Below, in pieces: positions 1 to 6,932 of a DNA stretch of 7,342 nt (positions within the stretch are counted from its first letter, which is position 1; every line of letters starts with the position of its first letter). The notes below the pieces were generated by a model, which did no database searches, was not told the origin of the DNA, and was given only the letters and a program-made list of their open reading frames with translations. The translations under genes were made by a program, and so were the position numbers. This DNA comes from an uncultured Gemella sp. (lineage in GTDB: Bacteria; Bacillota; Bacilli; Staphylococcales; Gemellaceae), in the NCBI GenBank assembly GCA_938038035.1, contig CALHQV010000124.1, positions 1 through 7,342 on the forward strand, read 5' to 3'.

Positions 1-819
1 GATAGGGATTTAAAGAAAATCTTTTTATATTTAGAGGAGAAGGGATATTCAACACAAGACTATTCATGGTTAAATGAAGAATTTATTTCTAGATATATTG
101 ATTATTTAAGAGAGAAAGAATATTCTTCTGCGACTCTTTCAAGAACAATCTCTACTGTTCATATTTTTGTAGAGTATTTATGGTTTGAAAAAATTATTCC
201 TAACAGAATAAATATTGATGTTCATATTGACAAAGGTGAACACCAAGATTTAGTGGTTTTTACTAGACATGAAATTTCTAGAATTTTGGATGTTAATACA
301 AAAAATTTAATGGGGTATAGGGATAAAGCTATATTTGAGTTATCATACTCAATTGGTATTAAACCAACTGAGTGTATTAATTTAGAACTTAGAGATGTTA
401 ATACAACTATCGGTTATCTAAAATATAGAAAAAAAGACGGATATAGAACAATAGCTCTTAATAAAGAATCTGTTGAAGCTATAGAAAATTATATTGTAGA
501 GTTGAAAAAAGAGTATCCAAACATCAAAGATGACAGTAAGTTATTCTTAAACCATGATGGTGAAGGAATTAGCCGTCAAGGTTTTTGGAAAATATTCAAA
601 AAACGTCAACAAGATTTGGGATTAACCAAAGAATTAAATACTATGAATTTTAGAAATTCTCTAGCTATTCACCTACTTGAAGATAAAGTACCAGCTGAAG
701 AAGTTCAAGAACTTTTAGGTTTAAAAAATATTCATAGTTTAAAATTATATTTCTCTAGTCTAGAGGGAAATAAATCGAAAAGAATGATGACGAATCATCC
801 AAGAAAAACGATTAATTAA
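1..819 (+). CDS. XerD-like tyrosine recombinase homologue with degenerate active site (5' partial)
   Basis: The frame is open from base 1, so the gene begins upstream; 272 residues are visible, and a full XerD of about 295 residues would lack only some 25. The N-terminal SAM-like core-binding domain covers codons 1-80 and the catalytic domain about 85-272. The fold is recognisable from GYRDKAIFELSYSIG, LSRQ-like GISRQGFWKIFKK, AIHLLED and VQELLG. Aligned by eye to staphylococcal XerD, the catalytic set R-K-H-R-H-Y reads K(codon 121)-K(144)-M(215)-R(218)-L(241)-Y(250). The motif HxLRHS has become MNFRNS, and LGH has become LGL. Strand cleavage and exchange at dif is therefore doubtful. Streptococci carry a comparable XerD-like protein beside scpA that is reported not to act at their dif site. 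Position next to scpAB suggests a chromosome-maintenance role, which is inference. A GTG at 253 lies inside the domain and is not the true start. Confidence 0.88.
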   Translation, partial: DRDLKKIFLYLEEKGYSTQDYSWLNEEFISRYIDYLREKEYSSATLSRTISTVHIFVEYLWFEKIIPNRINIDVHIDKGEHQDLVVFTRHEISRILDVNTKNLMGYRDKAIFELSYSIGIKPTECINLELRDVNTTIGYLKYRKKDGYRTIALNKESVEAIENYIVELKKEYPNIKDDSKLFLNHDGEGISRQGFWKIFKKRQQDLGLTKELNTMNFRNSLAIHLLEDKVPAEEVQELLGLKNIHSLKLYFSSLEGNKSKRMMTNHPRKTIN

Positions 820-831
820 AGGAAAAAATAA

Positions 832-1533
832 ATGTATAATGTTAACTTAGAGGTTTTTCAAGGTCCACTTGATTTACTTTTGCATTTAATTGAAAAGATG
901 GAGATTGATATTTATAATATACCTATAGCTCGTTTAACAGAGAGTTATTTGGATTATATAAATAATAGTGATGAATTTTCATTGGAAAATGCAGAAGAAT
1001 ATATTGTGATGGCAGCCACATTGCTACATATAAAAAGTAAAAATTTGCTACCTAAGTTCGATGATGAAACTATAGAAGATGAAGAAGATTTAGTGCAACA
1101 ACTTCTTGATTATAAAAATTATAAAGAACTTAGTGAGAAACTTGATAATCTTCAGAAGATTAGAGCTCAATTTTTAGATAAAGAGAGTATGAATATTGAA
1201 GTCGAGGGTAGTGTTGAAACCCTAAGAATGCCTTCTTCGAAGTTATTAAGAGCGATGGAAAATATTCTTAGATCTTTTGAAGATAAGGAAAATGAAGTAT
1301 CTTTAGTAAGTTATCGAAGAGAAATATCTTTCGAACAAGTGAAAGAAGAACTAGTCAATAAGTTTAAAAACAAAAGAAATATATCATTTTTTGATTTGAT
1401 TAAATCATATCCTCAAAAGAACGAGGTTGTTTTAGTGTTTATGGGGATATTAGCGATGATTAAAGATCAAGAGTTGCTATGTGTTGACAATGATAGTGAA
1501 ATCATTCTAGAATATAAATCAAAGGAAAATTAA
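832..1533 (+). CDS. scpA: Segregation and condensation protein A (kleisin subunit of SMC complex)
   Basis: ScpA is the kleisin that bridges the two Smc heads in the bacterial condensin Smc-ScpA-ScpB, which acts on the nucleoid to compact and segregate replicated chromosomes. The 233-residue product opens with the family signature FQGPLDLLLHLIEKMEIDIYNI split over residues 9-30, followed by PIARLTESYLDYI (31-43) and the EYIVMAATLLHIKSKNLLP block (56-74). This is the N-terminal helical domain that contacts the Smc neck. An acidic linker (77-86) and a central region that would bind the ScpB dimer follow. The C-terminal winged helix (about 160-233, with ISFFDLIKSYPQKNEVVLVF near 195-213) would contact the Smc head cap. 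An AAAGGA ribosome site overlaps the stop of the upstream gene, 8 bases before the ATG. Length is slightly below the usual 240-260. The identification is secure. Confidence 0.97.
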   Translation: MYNVNLEVFQGPLDLLLHLIEKMEIDIYNIPIARLTESYLDYINNSDEFSLENAEEYIVMAATLLHIKSKNLLPKFDDETIEDEEDLVQQLLDYKNYKELSEKLDNLQKIRAQFLDKESMNIEVEGSVETLRMPSSKLLRAMENILRSFEDKENEVSLVSYRREISFEQVKEELVNKFKNKRNISFFDLIKSYPQKNEVVLVFMGILAMIKDQELLCVDNDSEIILEYKSKEN

Positions 1534-1534
1534 T

Positions 1535-2083
1535 ATGCTATTAGATGAGATAAAAAAAATAATTGAGGCTTTACTTTTTATGAAAGGTGAAGAAGGGCTT
1601 AATATTGAATATTTCTCTACTTTTATGGAAGTTGAGCCTCATGAAGCTGAAAATATGCTTAATGTTTTTTGTGAAGAGTACAATAATGCTAATAATTCTT
1701 TAATTATTAAGAAGTTTGGTACAACTTATAAAATGTTATTAAGAGAAGAAATGGCTGAGGTTATTAAGAAAGCTGTTATTTCTAAAAACCTTGTTAAGCT
1801 ATCTAAAGCTTCTTTAGAGACTTTAGCGATTATTGCATATAATCAACCGATAACAAAAGTTCAAATTGATAAAATAAGGGGTGTAAGTAGTGATTCTATA
1901 TTACACTCTCTTGTTAGTAAGGAGCTTATTGTTTCTAATAAAACATTAGATACTATTGGTAAACCAAAGCTATATGAAACAACTGATATATTTTTAGATG
2001 TTTTTGGATTAGAGAGTTTAGAGCAATTACCGAAATCGGAAATTGTTAGTAGTGAAGAAATAAATAAATTTTTACAAAATTAG
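1535..2083 (+). CDS. scpB: Segregation and condensation protein B
   Basis: ScpB dimerises and binds the central part of ScpA, completing the Smc-ScpA-ScpB condensin on the nucleoid. The 182-residue product begins with IKKIIEALLFMKGEEGL (6-22), the typical first winged-helix start. The second winged helix carries the family hallmark KASLETLAIIAYNQPITK (91-108), then IRGVSSDSILHSLVSKELI (114-132). The closing block GKPKLYETTDIFLDVFGL (142-159) corresponds to the usual GRPxLYxTTxxFLxxFGL. Only one base separates its ATG from the scpA stop, and its AAAGGA ribosome site (1521-1526) lies within the scpA 3' end, so translational coupling of the two partners is likely. The length is normal for the family and nothing is missing. 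Confidence 0.97.
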   Translation: MLLDEIKKIIEALLFMKGEEGLNIEYFSTFMEVEPHEAENMLNVFCEEYNNANNSLIIKKFGTTYKMLLREEMAEVIKKAVISKNLVKLSKASLETLAIIAYNQPITKVQIDKIRGVSSDSILHSLVSKELIVSNKTLDTIGKPKLYETTDIFLDVFGLESLEQLPKSEIVSSEEINKFLQN

Positions 2084-2092
2084 GAGGATAAG

Positions 2093-2824
2093 ATGGCAGA
2101 AAGATTGCAAAAATTAATAGCTGCATCAGGATATACATCAAGAAGAAAGGCTGAACAGCTTATTCTAGATGGTAAAGTAAGTGTTAACGGAGAAGTAGTC
2201 AAGGAATTAGGTGTTAAAGCTGAACCAAGTGACATTATTATTGTTGAAGGAGTACGTTTATTAAAAGAGAATAAGAGATATTACTTATTCTACAAACCAG
2301 AAAAAGTAATTACTTCAATGTCTGATGAAAAGGATCGTACGTGTGTAAAAGACTTTTTTGAAAATGTTAATGAACGTGTAGTACCTGTTGGAAGATTAGA
2401 CTACGATACTTCAGGTGCACTTATTATGTCTAATGACGGTGAGTTTATTAATTTAATAACACACCCTAAACACAAGATTAAGAAGACATATGTTGCAAAA
2501 ATTAATGGTAAATTAGAAGATAATCACCTGAGAATACTTCGCAATGGGGTTAGAATCGATAATTATAAAACTGCTAAAGCGGAAGTTAATGTTGTTAAAA
2601 ACAAAAACAAGAGTGGTAATACTTTGGTTAAATTAACAATACATGAAGGGAAAAATCGCCAAGTAAGAAGAATGTTTGAAGCATTAGGGTACGAGGTAAT
2701 TAAATTAAAACGTGAATCTATAGAAGATTTAACTCTTGAAGGTCTTAAAAAAGGTGAGTATAGACCTCTTACAATTCATGAAGTAAAAAGGCTTATCAAT
2801 AAGGCTAAAAATGGAGAGAAGTAA
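2093..2824 (+). CDS. rluB: Ribosomal large subunit pseudouridine synthase B (RsuA/RluB family)
   Basis: The enzyme isomerises a uridine of 23S rRNA to pseudouridine near the peptidyl-transferase region (position 2605 in E. coli numbering for RluB). An S4 RNA-binding domain occupies residues about 2-60 (ERLQKLIAASGYTSRRKAEQ, 3-22; VSVNG, 29-33). The catalytic domain contains the family motif GRLDYDTSGALIMSNDG (100-116), in which D103 is the expected nucleophile. It also has KTYVAKINGKL and the C-terminal EGKNRQVRRMFEALGYEV block typical of RsuA/RluB/RluE/RluF. The 243-residue length is normal. The ribosome site AGGAGG (2082-2087) overlaps the scpB TAG stop. RluB following scpAB is the common arrangement in Bacilli, which favours RluB over RluE or RluF. 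Target specificity itself was not tested. Confidence 0.94.
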   Translation: MAERLQKLIAASGYTSRRKAEQLILDGKVSVNGEVVKELGVKAEPSDIIIVEGVRLLKENKRYYLFYKPEKVITSMSDEKDRTCVKDFFENVNERVVPVGRLDYDTSGALIMSNDGEFINLITHPKHKIKKTYVAKINGKLEDNHLRILRNGVRIDNYKTAKAEVNVVKNKNKSGNTLVKLTIHEGKNRQVRRMFEALGYEVIKLKRESIEDLTLEGLKKGEYRPLTIHEVKRLINKAKNGEK

Positions 2825-2830
2825 TTAATT

Positions 2831-2836
2831 AGGAAG
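2831..2836 (+). promoter_or_regulatory. Ribosome binding site for the GTG-started srrA
   Basis: AGGAAG lies 9 bases before a GTG at 2846. It decides the start: the ATG at 2839 is in another frame and soon meets a stop, whereas GTG gives the expected N-terminus AERVLIIDDEE. This is the only non-ATG start among the complete genes of the window, so translation of the regulator may be lower than that of its neighbours (inference). Confidence 0.7.
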
Positions 2837-2845
2837 TGATGTATA

Positions 2846-3562
2846 GTGGCAGAGAGAGTTTTAATAATAGATGACGAGGAAAGAATTAGAAAATTATTAA
2901 CTATGTATCTTGAAAAAGAAGGATATATAGTTGATGAAGCTAGTAATGGTCATGATGGTTTAGAAAGATTGAAATATATGGACTATTCTTGTGTACTTCT
3001 AGATGTTCAATTACCTATGTTAAATGGAAAATCTATTTTATCAGAGCTTAGAAAAACTAAGGCGACACCTGTAATAATTATGTCTGCTCAAGCAGATGAA
3101 CAAAGTAGGGTTGAAGGATTTGAGTTAGGTGCGGATGACTATGTTGTTAAGCCGTTTAGTCCAAGAGAACTTATGTTAAGGGTAAATGCGATTCTTCAAC
3201 GAACGAAACGTAGTGTTTTTTATACTCCAGAACTTTACGCAAAAGATGTTCTTGTATTTCCTGGATTAATAATTGATGTAAATTCACATAAAGTTATTGT
3301 TGATGATACTGAAGTATTATTAACACCGAAAGAGTTTGATCTTTTATTATTCCTGGCTAAATCACCGGATAAAGCATTTAAACGTAATGAGATACTACGT
3401 GCTGTTTGGGATTATGATTTCTACTCAGATCTAAGAACAGTGGACACGCATATTAAGCGAGTTAGGAAAAAATTTGATAAAATATCTCCGATAGTTGCTC
3501 AGATGATTGTTACTGTTTGGGGTATAGGATATAAATTTGATACATCACAAAATAGTCTATAA
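2846..3562 (+). CDS. srrA: OmpR/PhoB-family response regulator, SrrA/ResD type
   Basis: This is a cytoplasmic two-component response regulator. The receiver domain (1-120) has the acidic pair D9-D10, the phospho-acceptor D53 in VLLDVQLPMLNG, S80 in place of the usual Thr/Ser switch, and K102 in VVKPFSPREL. The winged-helix output domain (about 136-234) shows LTPKEFDLLLFLA (159-171), recognition helix RTVDTHIKRVRKKF (197-210) and VWGIGYKF (224-231). The combination RVEGFELGADDYVVKPFSPRE, DFYSDLRTVDTHIKR and VWGIGYKF closely resembles staphylococcal SrrA and Bacillus ResD, which answer to respiratory or redox state. The position after rluB also matches the staphylococcal order. The expected histidine kinase gene srrB does not follow: murT starts 11 bases downstream. 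Family and subfamily are well supported; the signal it answers to is inference. Confidence 0.9.
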   Translation: MAERVLIIDDEERIRKLLTMYLEKEGYIVDEASNGHDGLERLKYMDYSCVLLDVQLPMLNGKSILSELRKTKATPVIIMSAQADEQSRVEGFELGADDYVVKPFSPRELMLRVNAILQRTKRSVFYTPELYAKDVLVFPGLIIDVNSHKVIVDDTEVLLTPKEFDLLLFLAKSPDKAFKRNEILRAVWDYDFYSDLRTVDTHIKRVRKKFDKISPIVAQMIVTVWGIGYKFDTSQNSL

Positions 3563-3573
3563 AAGGAGAATAT

Positions 3574-4875
3574 ATGCTAGCATTTTATAGAAATTTAGCA
3601 AAGTTAACTAGAACTGCAAGTAAAATAGCAGGAAAAAAGGGAACGGATTTACCAGGTAAGGTATTAAGAAAAGTAAATGATAATGTCCTTACTAAATTAG
3701 CTAGTGATTTCGATGAAATTGTTTTTGTAACAGGGACTAATGGAAAAACGACAACATCGAATCTTATAGGTCATACTTTAAGATCTGCTGGTGAAAATTT
3801 TATTAATAATTTTGAAGGGGCAAATATGTTAGATGGTATTATATCAACGTTTGCTATTCAAGGGAGAAATAATACTAAATTAGCCATTATTGAAATTGAT
3901 GAAGGTTCTATTAAACGTGTTATGAAATATATTACACCGACAAAATTTGTTATCAATAATTTCTTTAGAGATCAAATTGATAGATTTGGAGAGATTGATA
4001 CTCTTATTGCGACAATTGGTGAACAACTTGAAGGTAAAAATATTCAGTTAATCTTAAATAGTGATGATCCTTTTGTTACAAGACTTTCTAAGTATGGTGA
4101 GGATAATATTTATTTTGGAATTGCAAAGGATGCATATCAATTTTCTGATTTTGGAATTTCTGAATCCAAATTCTGTCCGAATTGTGGTATGGAGTTGATT
4201 TATGATCATGTTCACTATAGTCAACTTGGATTTTATCATTGTTCTAAATGTGATTTTGAACATCAAAGTGTAAAATACGAAGTAACAAAAGCAACTGTTG
4301 AGCCTTTTATTAATATGAGTATTAATAATGGAGAAGTAATTGAAACGAAACTTGCTGGAGATTATAATATTTATAATCTACTTGCCGCTTATTCTTTATT
4401 AAAAGAATTAGGGTTATCAGAAGACAAAATTAAAAAAGGTTTAGGAACATATACTCCTACTAATGGACGAATGCAAAGTATAAGTTTTGCAAATGGATCT
4501 ACAGTGTTATTAAATCTTGCGAAAAATCCAGCTGGATTAAATGCATCACTAGCAATAGCTAATTCGATTAATGAGGAAATAAATTACTTATTAGTACTTA
4601 ATGATAATGGTGCTGATGGAATTGATATATCATGGATATGGGATACAGACTTTGATATATTATTAGGTCAAAATATTAACAATATTGTATGTTCAGGAAA
4701 AAGAGCAAAAGAATTAGCATTGAGATTAAAATATTGTGGAATTAACGCTAATGTTGTAGTGAATGAGGATATACCAGAAGCTGTAGCTCAACTTAAAAGT
4801 TATAATGAAAAGTATGCAATTGCTATTCCGAATTACACAGCTTTAGTAGAAACTCAAAGAGAATTGGAGAAATAA
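3574..4875 (+). CDS. murT: Lipid II isoglutaminyl synthase, Mur ligase-like subunit MurT
   Basis: MurT uses ATP to activate the alpha-carboxyl of D-Glu at stem-peptide position 2 of lipid II, and ammonia from GatD then yields D-isoglutamine. The complex works at the cytoplasmic face of the membrane. The 433-residue product has LAKLTRTASKIAGKKGTDLPG (8-28), the ATP-binding P-loop TGTNGKTTTSN (53-63), EIDEGSIKRV (107-116) and NFFRDQIDRFGEID (129-142). A zinc ribbon with C201, C204, C223 and C226 is inserted in the central domain, as in known MurT proteins. The C-terminal DUF1727 domain includes NLAKNPAGLNASL (314-326) and the Asp-rich DNGADGIDISWIWD (344-357), where the family's triad-completing aspartate lies. 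The ribosome site AAGGAG is at 3563-3568, and gatD starts 4 bases downstream. The call is secure. Confidence 0.97.
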   Translation: MLAFYRNLAKLTRTASKIAGKKGTDLPGKVLRKVNDNVLTKLASDFDEIVFVTGTNGKTTTSNLIGHTLRSAGENFINNFEGANMLDGIISTFAIQGRNNTKLAIIEIDEGSIKRVMKYITPTKFVINNFFRDQIDRFGEIDTLIATIGEQLEGKNIQLILNSDDPFVTRLSKYGEDNIYFGIAKDAYQFSDFGISESKFCPNCGMELIYDHVHYSQLGFYHCSKCDFEHQSVKYEVTKATVEPFINMSINNGEVIETKLAGDYNIYNLLAAYSLLKELGLSEDKIKKGLGTYTPTNGRMQSISFANGSTVLLNLAKNPAGLNASLAIANSINEEINYLLVLNDNGADGIDISWIWDTDFDILLGQNINNIVCSGKRAKELALRLKYCGINANVVVNEDIPEAVAQLKSYNEKYAIAIPNYTALVETQRELEK

Positions 4876-4879
4876 TTCT

Positions 4880-5608
4880 ATGGATTTAAAATTATATCAT
4901 TTTATGCCAGATAAATTAAATTTATATGGAGATATAGGTAATGTTATCGCATTAAAGAAACGTTGTGAATGGCGTGGAATTAACCTTGAGATTGAAAATA
5001 TTACTTCAACAGATGGAGTGAAATTAACAGATTGCGATATGTTTTTTATTGGAGGAGGATCTGATAGAGAGCAGTGCATAGCGACAGAGCAATTTAGTAA
5101 GATTAAGAATGAGTTCAAGTCTGCTATTGAAGATGGGATTCCAGCTCTTACTATTTGTGGTGGTTATCAATTTCTTGGTGAGTACTATAAAACTGTAGAT
5201 GGTGATAAACTTCCGGGACTAAATATACTAGATTTTTACACAGAATCAAAAAAAGATGCACCGCGTCTTATAGGTAATATACTAGTTGAATCTGAAAAAT
5301 TTGGTAATATTGTAGGATTTGAGAATCATGGTGGAAGAACATATCATAATTATGAAACTCTAGGTAATGTAGTGGTAGGATATGGAAATAATGATGAAGA
5401 TAAAAAAGAAGGGATATTATACAATAATCTGATTGGAACTTATCTTCATGGTCCAATTTTACCTAAGAATCCTAATGTAACAGATTATTTAATCAAAGCT
5501 GCATTAGATAACAAATATGGAACTTATGACTTTATTGAATTAAATAATGACATAGAGGTAAATGCCAATAAACACATGGTCGAATTATTAAAAAGATCTG
5601 TAAAATAA
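4880..5608 (+). CDS. gatD: Lipid II isoglutaminyl synthase, glutamine amidotransferase subunit GatD
   Basis: GatD hydrolyses glutamine and passes ammonia to MurT for amidation of D-Glu in lipid II, a modification needed for efficient peptidoglycan crosslinking in many Gram-positive cocci. The 242-residue class I glutaminase (CobB/CobQ-like type) has FIGGGSDREQ (56-65), the nucleophile C93 in LTICGGYQFLG (90-100), R129 in APRLIGN (matching the substrate-binding Arg known in S. aureus GatD), GFENHGGRTY (146-155) and the triad histidine H190 in GTYLHGPILPKNP (186-198). The third triad residue is supplied by MurT in characterised complexes. The ribosome site GGAGA sits inside the murT 3' end and the gap is 4 bases, consistent with equimolar production of the two subunits. 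It is the last gene of the unit, ahead of a strong terminator. Confidence 0.97.
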   Translation: MDLKLYHFMPDKLNLYGDIGNVIALKKRCEWRGINLEIENITSTDGVKLTDCDMFFIGGGSDREQCIATEQFSKIKNEFKSAIEDGIPALTICGGYQFLGEYYKTVDGDKLPGLNILDFYTESKKDAPRLIGNILVESEKFGNIVGFENHGGRTYHNYETLGNVVVGYGNNDEDKKEGILYNNLIGTYLHGPILPKNPNVTDYLIKAALDNKYGTYDFIELNNDIEVNANKHMVELLKRSVK

Positions 5609-5611
5609 ATA

Positions 5612-5648
5612 AAAACTAGGTGAATTCATAGTTGATTCACCTAGTTTT
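5612..5648. terminator. Bidirectional intrinsic terminator between convergent genes
   Basis: The arms AAAACTAGGTGAAT (5612-5625) and ATTCACCTAGTTTT (5635-5648) pair perfectly over 14 bases, with a possible extra G-U pair inside and a short loop. The plus strand continues as a T-rich tail (5645-5654). The minus strand likewise continues into T-rich sequence complementary to 5607-5615. It starts 4 bases after the gatD stop and ends 5 bases before the stop codon of the minus-strand aminotransferase, so one hairpin can end both transcripts. Confidence 0.93.
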
Positions 5649-5652
5649 ATTT

Positions 5653-6894
5653 TTAAAATTGTTGGATACATTCTTTGAACTTAGATATTAATTCAGGAAT
5701 TAATTCCTTATCTAAGCATGAGAAAGCTATTCTTATATGATTATCATCCATAGAATATACTCCATATTTGTATTCATTTAAGAATTTTAGTCTGAACTCG
5801 TGGGCATTAATTGTTCTTGGTAGTTTAATAGTGAAGAAATAGCCAGAGTTAAAAGGTAAAACTGTAACTAAAGTATCGATTTGTTCTTTAGCTATTGCTG
5901 ATTTTAGTTCATTATATCTTTCTTGAATAATATTATCATTTTCTTCTTTTTCTTTAATTGATTCTTTATTATCTAATAATCTTATTGCGATTTGTTGAGA
6001 TAAGTTTGAAGGAGAAGATGTAGTACTTCTTAAGAAACCTTGAGTTTTTTCTAAAAGTTTTTGTCTTAAAGATTCCTCTTTAGTGTAATATGTGATGAAA
6101 CCTACACGCAATCCCCAACTATAATATTCTTTAGTGATTCCATCTAATTTAACTATTAAACAGTTTGAATTTTCAGCAAGTTTATATGTTGCACTAAGAG
6201 TAGGTGTTTTGTGATTTTCCTCAAAAAATAGTCCGAAGTATGCATCATCAGAAACGATGATAAGTTGTTTATTTGGGTTCTCTTTAGCAAAAATATTAAT
6301 TACTTCAACTAATTGAGATAATTCATTATCTGATGGTGTATACCCTGTTGGATTATTTGGGAAGTTTAATATTAAAGAAATTTTATCTTCTTTTATACTA
6401 TACAGTGCATTTTTGAAATTATTAATACTAAACTTATTATTTTCATCAAATTGATTGTATTTATAGATGTTATTTCCTAACTTAATAGTGTATATTTGTG
6501 CATAGTTTTGCCAAAATAGATTTGGTAAAAGTAGAGCATCTCCTGCTTCACTAAATAAGTTTGCCGCAATATCAATACCTTGTGTAATACCTGTAGTTAC
6601 CATTGGTAATGATAAATATTCATCGTTAATTTTTGGATTATCTTTTAAGATTTTTTCTTTCCATAGTTCTCTCATTTTAGGTAATCCTGGTGTTGGAGAA
6701 TATGGTAAATACTCCGAATTGTTAATTTCTGTTATTACTTTATTAATTGACGGTAATGCCATCGCTTTTTTATTTGTTGTAGCAATACCGATAGTAGCAT
6801 TTATTGCTCCTGCAACAGCTGCTGTTTCTTTCGATTGAATTAGTACGTCTTGAGGTAAAATAATATTTTCACCTAATTTTGAAAAAAATGACAT
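5653..6894 (-). CDS. Class I/II PLP-dependent aminotransferase, substrate unknown
   Basis: A 413-residue fold-type I aminotransferase that should transfer an amino group between an amino acid and a 2-oxo acid using pyridoxal phosphate in the cytoplasm. Visible landmarks are YLPYSPTPGLPKMREL (62-77), GITQGIDIAANLF (102-114), NFPNNPTGY (177-185, with cofactor-ring N181), SDDAYFGLFF (215-224, with D216 and Y219), the Schiff-base lysine K255 in DGITKEYYSWGLRVGF (251-266), phosphate-binding R263, and the substrate-carboxylate arginine R388 in NHIRIAFS. All catalytic elements are present, so it should be active. The lysine context DGxTKE differs from the common SLSK. The substrate cannot be read from the sequence; aspartate, aromatic or branched-chain specificity are all possible. 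It is convergent to gatD, has its own promoter, and appears monocistronic. Confidence 0.9.
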   Translation of the reverse strand: MSFFSKLGENIILPQDVLIQSKETAAVAGAINATIGIATTNKKAMALPSINKVITEINNSEYLPYSPTPGLPKMRELWKEKILKDNPKINDEYLSLPMVTTGITQGIDIAANLFSEAGDALLLPNLFWQNYAQIYTIKLGNNIYKYNQFDENNKFSINNFKNALYSIKEDKISLILNFPNNPTGYTPSDNELSQLVEVINIFAKENPNKQLIIVSDDAYFGLFFEENHKTPTLSATYKLAENSNCLIVKLDGITKEYYSWGLRVGFITYYTKEESLRQKLLEKTQGFLRSTTSSPSNLSQQIAIRLLDNKESIKEKEENDNIIQERYNELKSAIAKEQIDTLVTVLPFNSGYFFTIKLPRTINAHEFRLKFLNEYKYGVYSMDDNHIRIAFSCLDKELIPELISKFKECIQQF

Positions 6895-6900
6895 AGTATT

Positions 6901-6906
6901 CCTCCT
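6901..6906 (-). promoter_or_regulatory. Ribosome binding site of the aminotransferase gene
   Basis: Read on the minus strand, this is a perfect AGGAGG, 6 bases before the ATG at 6894-6892. It fixes the start codon and predicts efficient translation. Confidence 0.85.
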
Positions 6907-6923
6907 ATTTCGTATATAAATTA

Positions 6924-6932
6924 ATTATACCA
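6924..6932 (-). promoter_or_regulatory. Extended -10 promoter for the aminotransferase gene
   Basis: The minus strand reads TGGTATAAT: a consensus TATAAT (complement of 6924-6929) with the extended TGn element directly upstream. The -35 region is weak (TTTAGT, complement of 6946-6951, spacer 16), as is common for extended -10 promoters. Transcription would start near 6917, giving a leader of roughly 20 bases with room for the AGGAGG site but no riboswitch. Confidence 0.6.

Noticed and set aside
253..819. A shorter recombinase starting at GTG 253
   Set aside because: The same frame is open and recognisably XerD-like (core-binding domain) back to base 1, and no ribosome site precedes 253. The true start lies upstream of the window.
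1..819. Reading the tyrosine recombinase as an integrase of a mobile element
   Set aside because: It resembles XerD in domain layout, sits in the conserved scpAB neighbourhood and has no attachment-site repeats, excisionase or cargo genes nearby.
1880..1907. Inverted repeat GTGTAA / TTACAC
   Set aside because: A 6-base stem with a 14-base loop and no T-run, inside conserved scpB coding sequence encoding IRGVSSDSILHS. This is best explained by chance.
4054..4266. Minus-strand open frame of about 70 codons
   Set aside because: It lies entirely within murT, including the zinc-ribbon codons. It is low-complexity and resembles no protein, so it is a shadow of an AT-rich gene.
4897..5118. Minus-strand open frame of about 73 codons
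   Set aside because: It lies antisense inside gatD with no ribosome site or family resemblance.
5268..5456. Minus-strand open frame of about 62 codons
   Set aside because: It lies antisense inside gatD, and its His/Tyr/Phe-rich composition is typical of a reversed coding frame.
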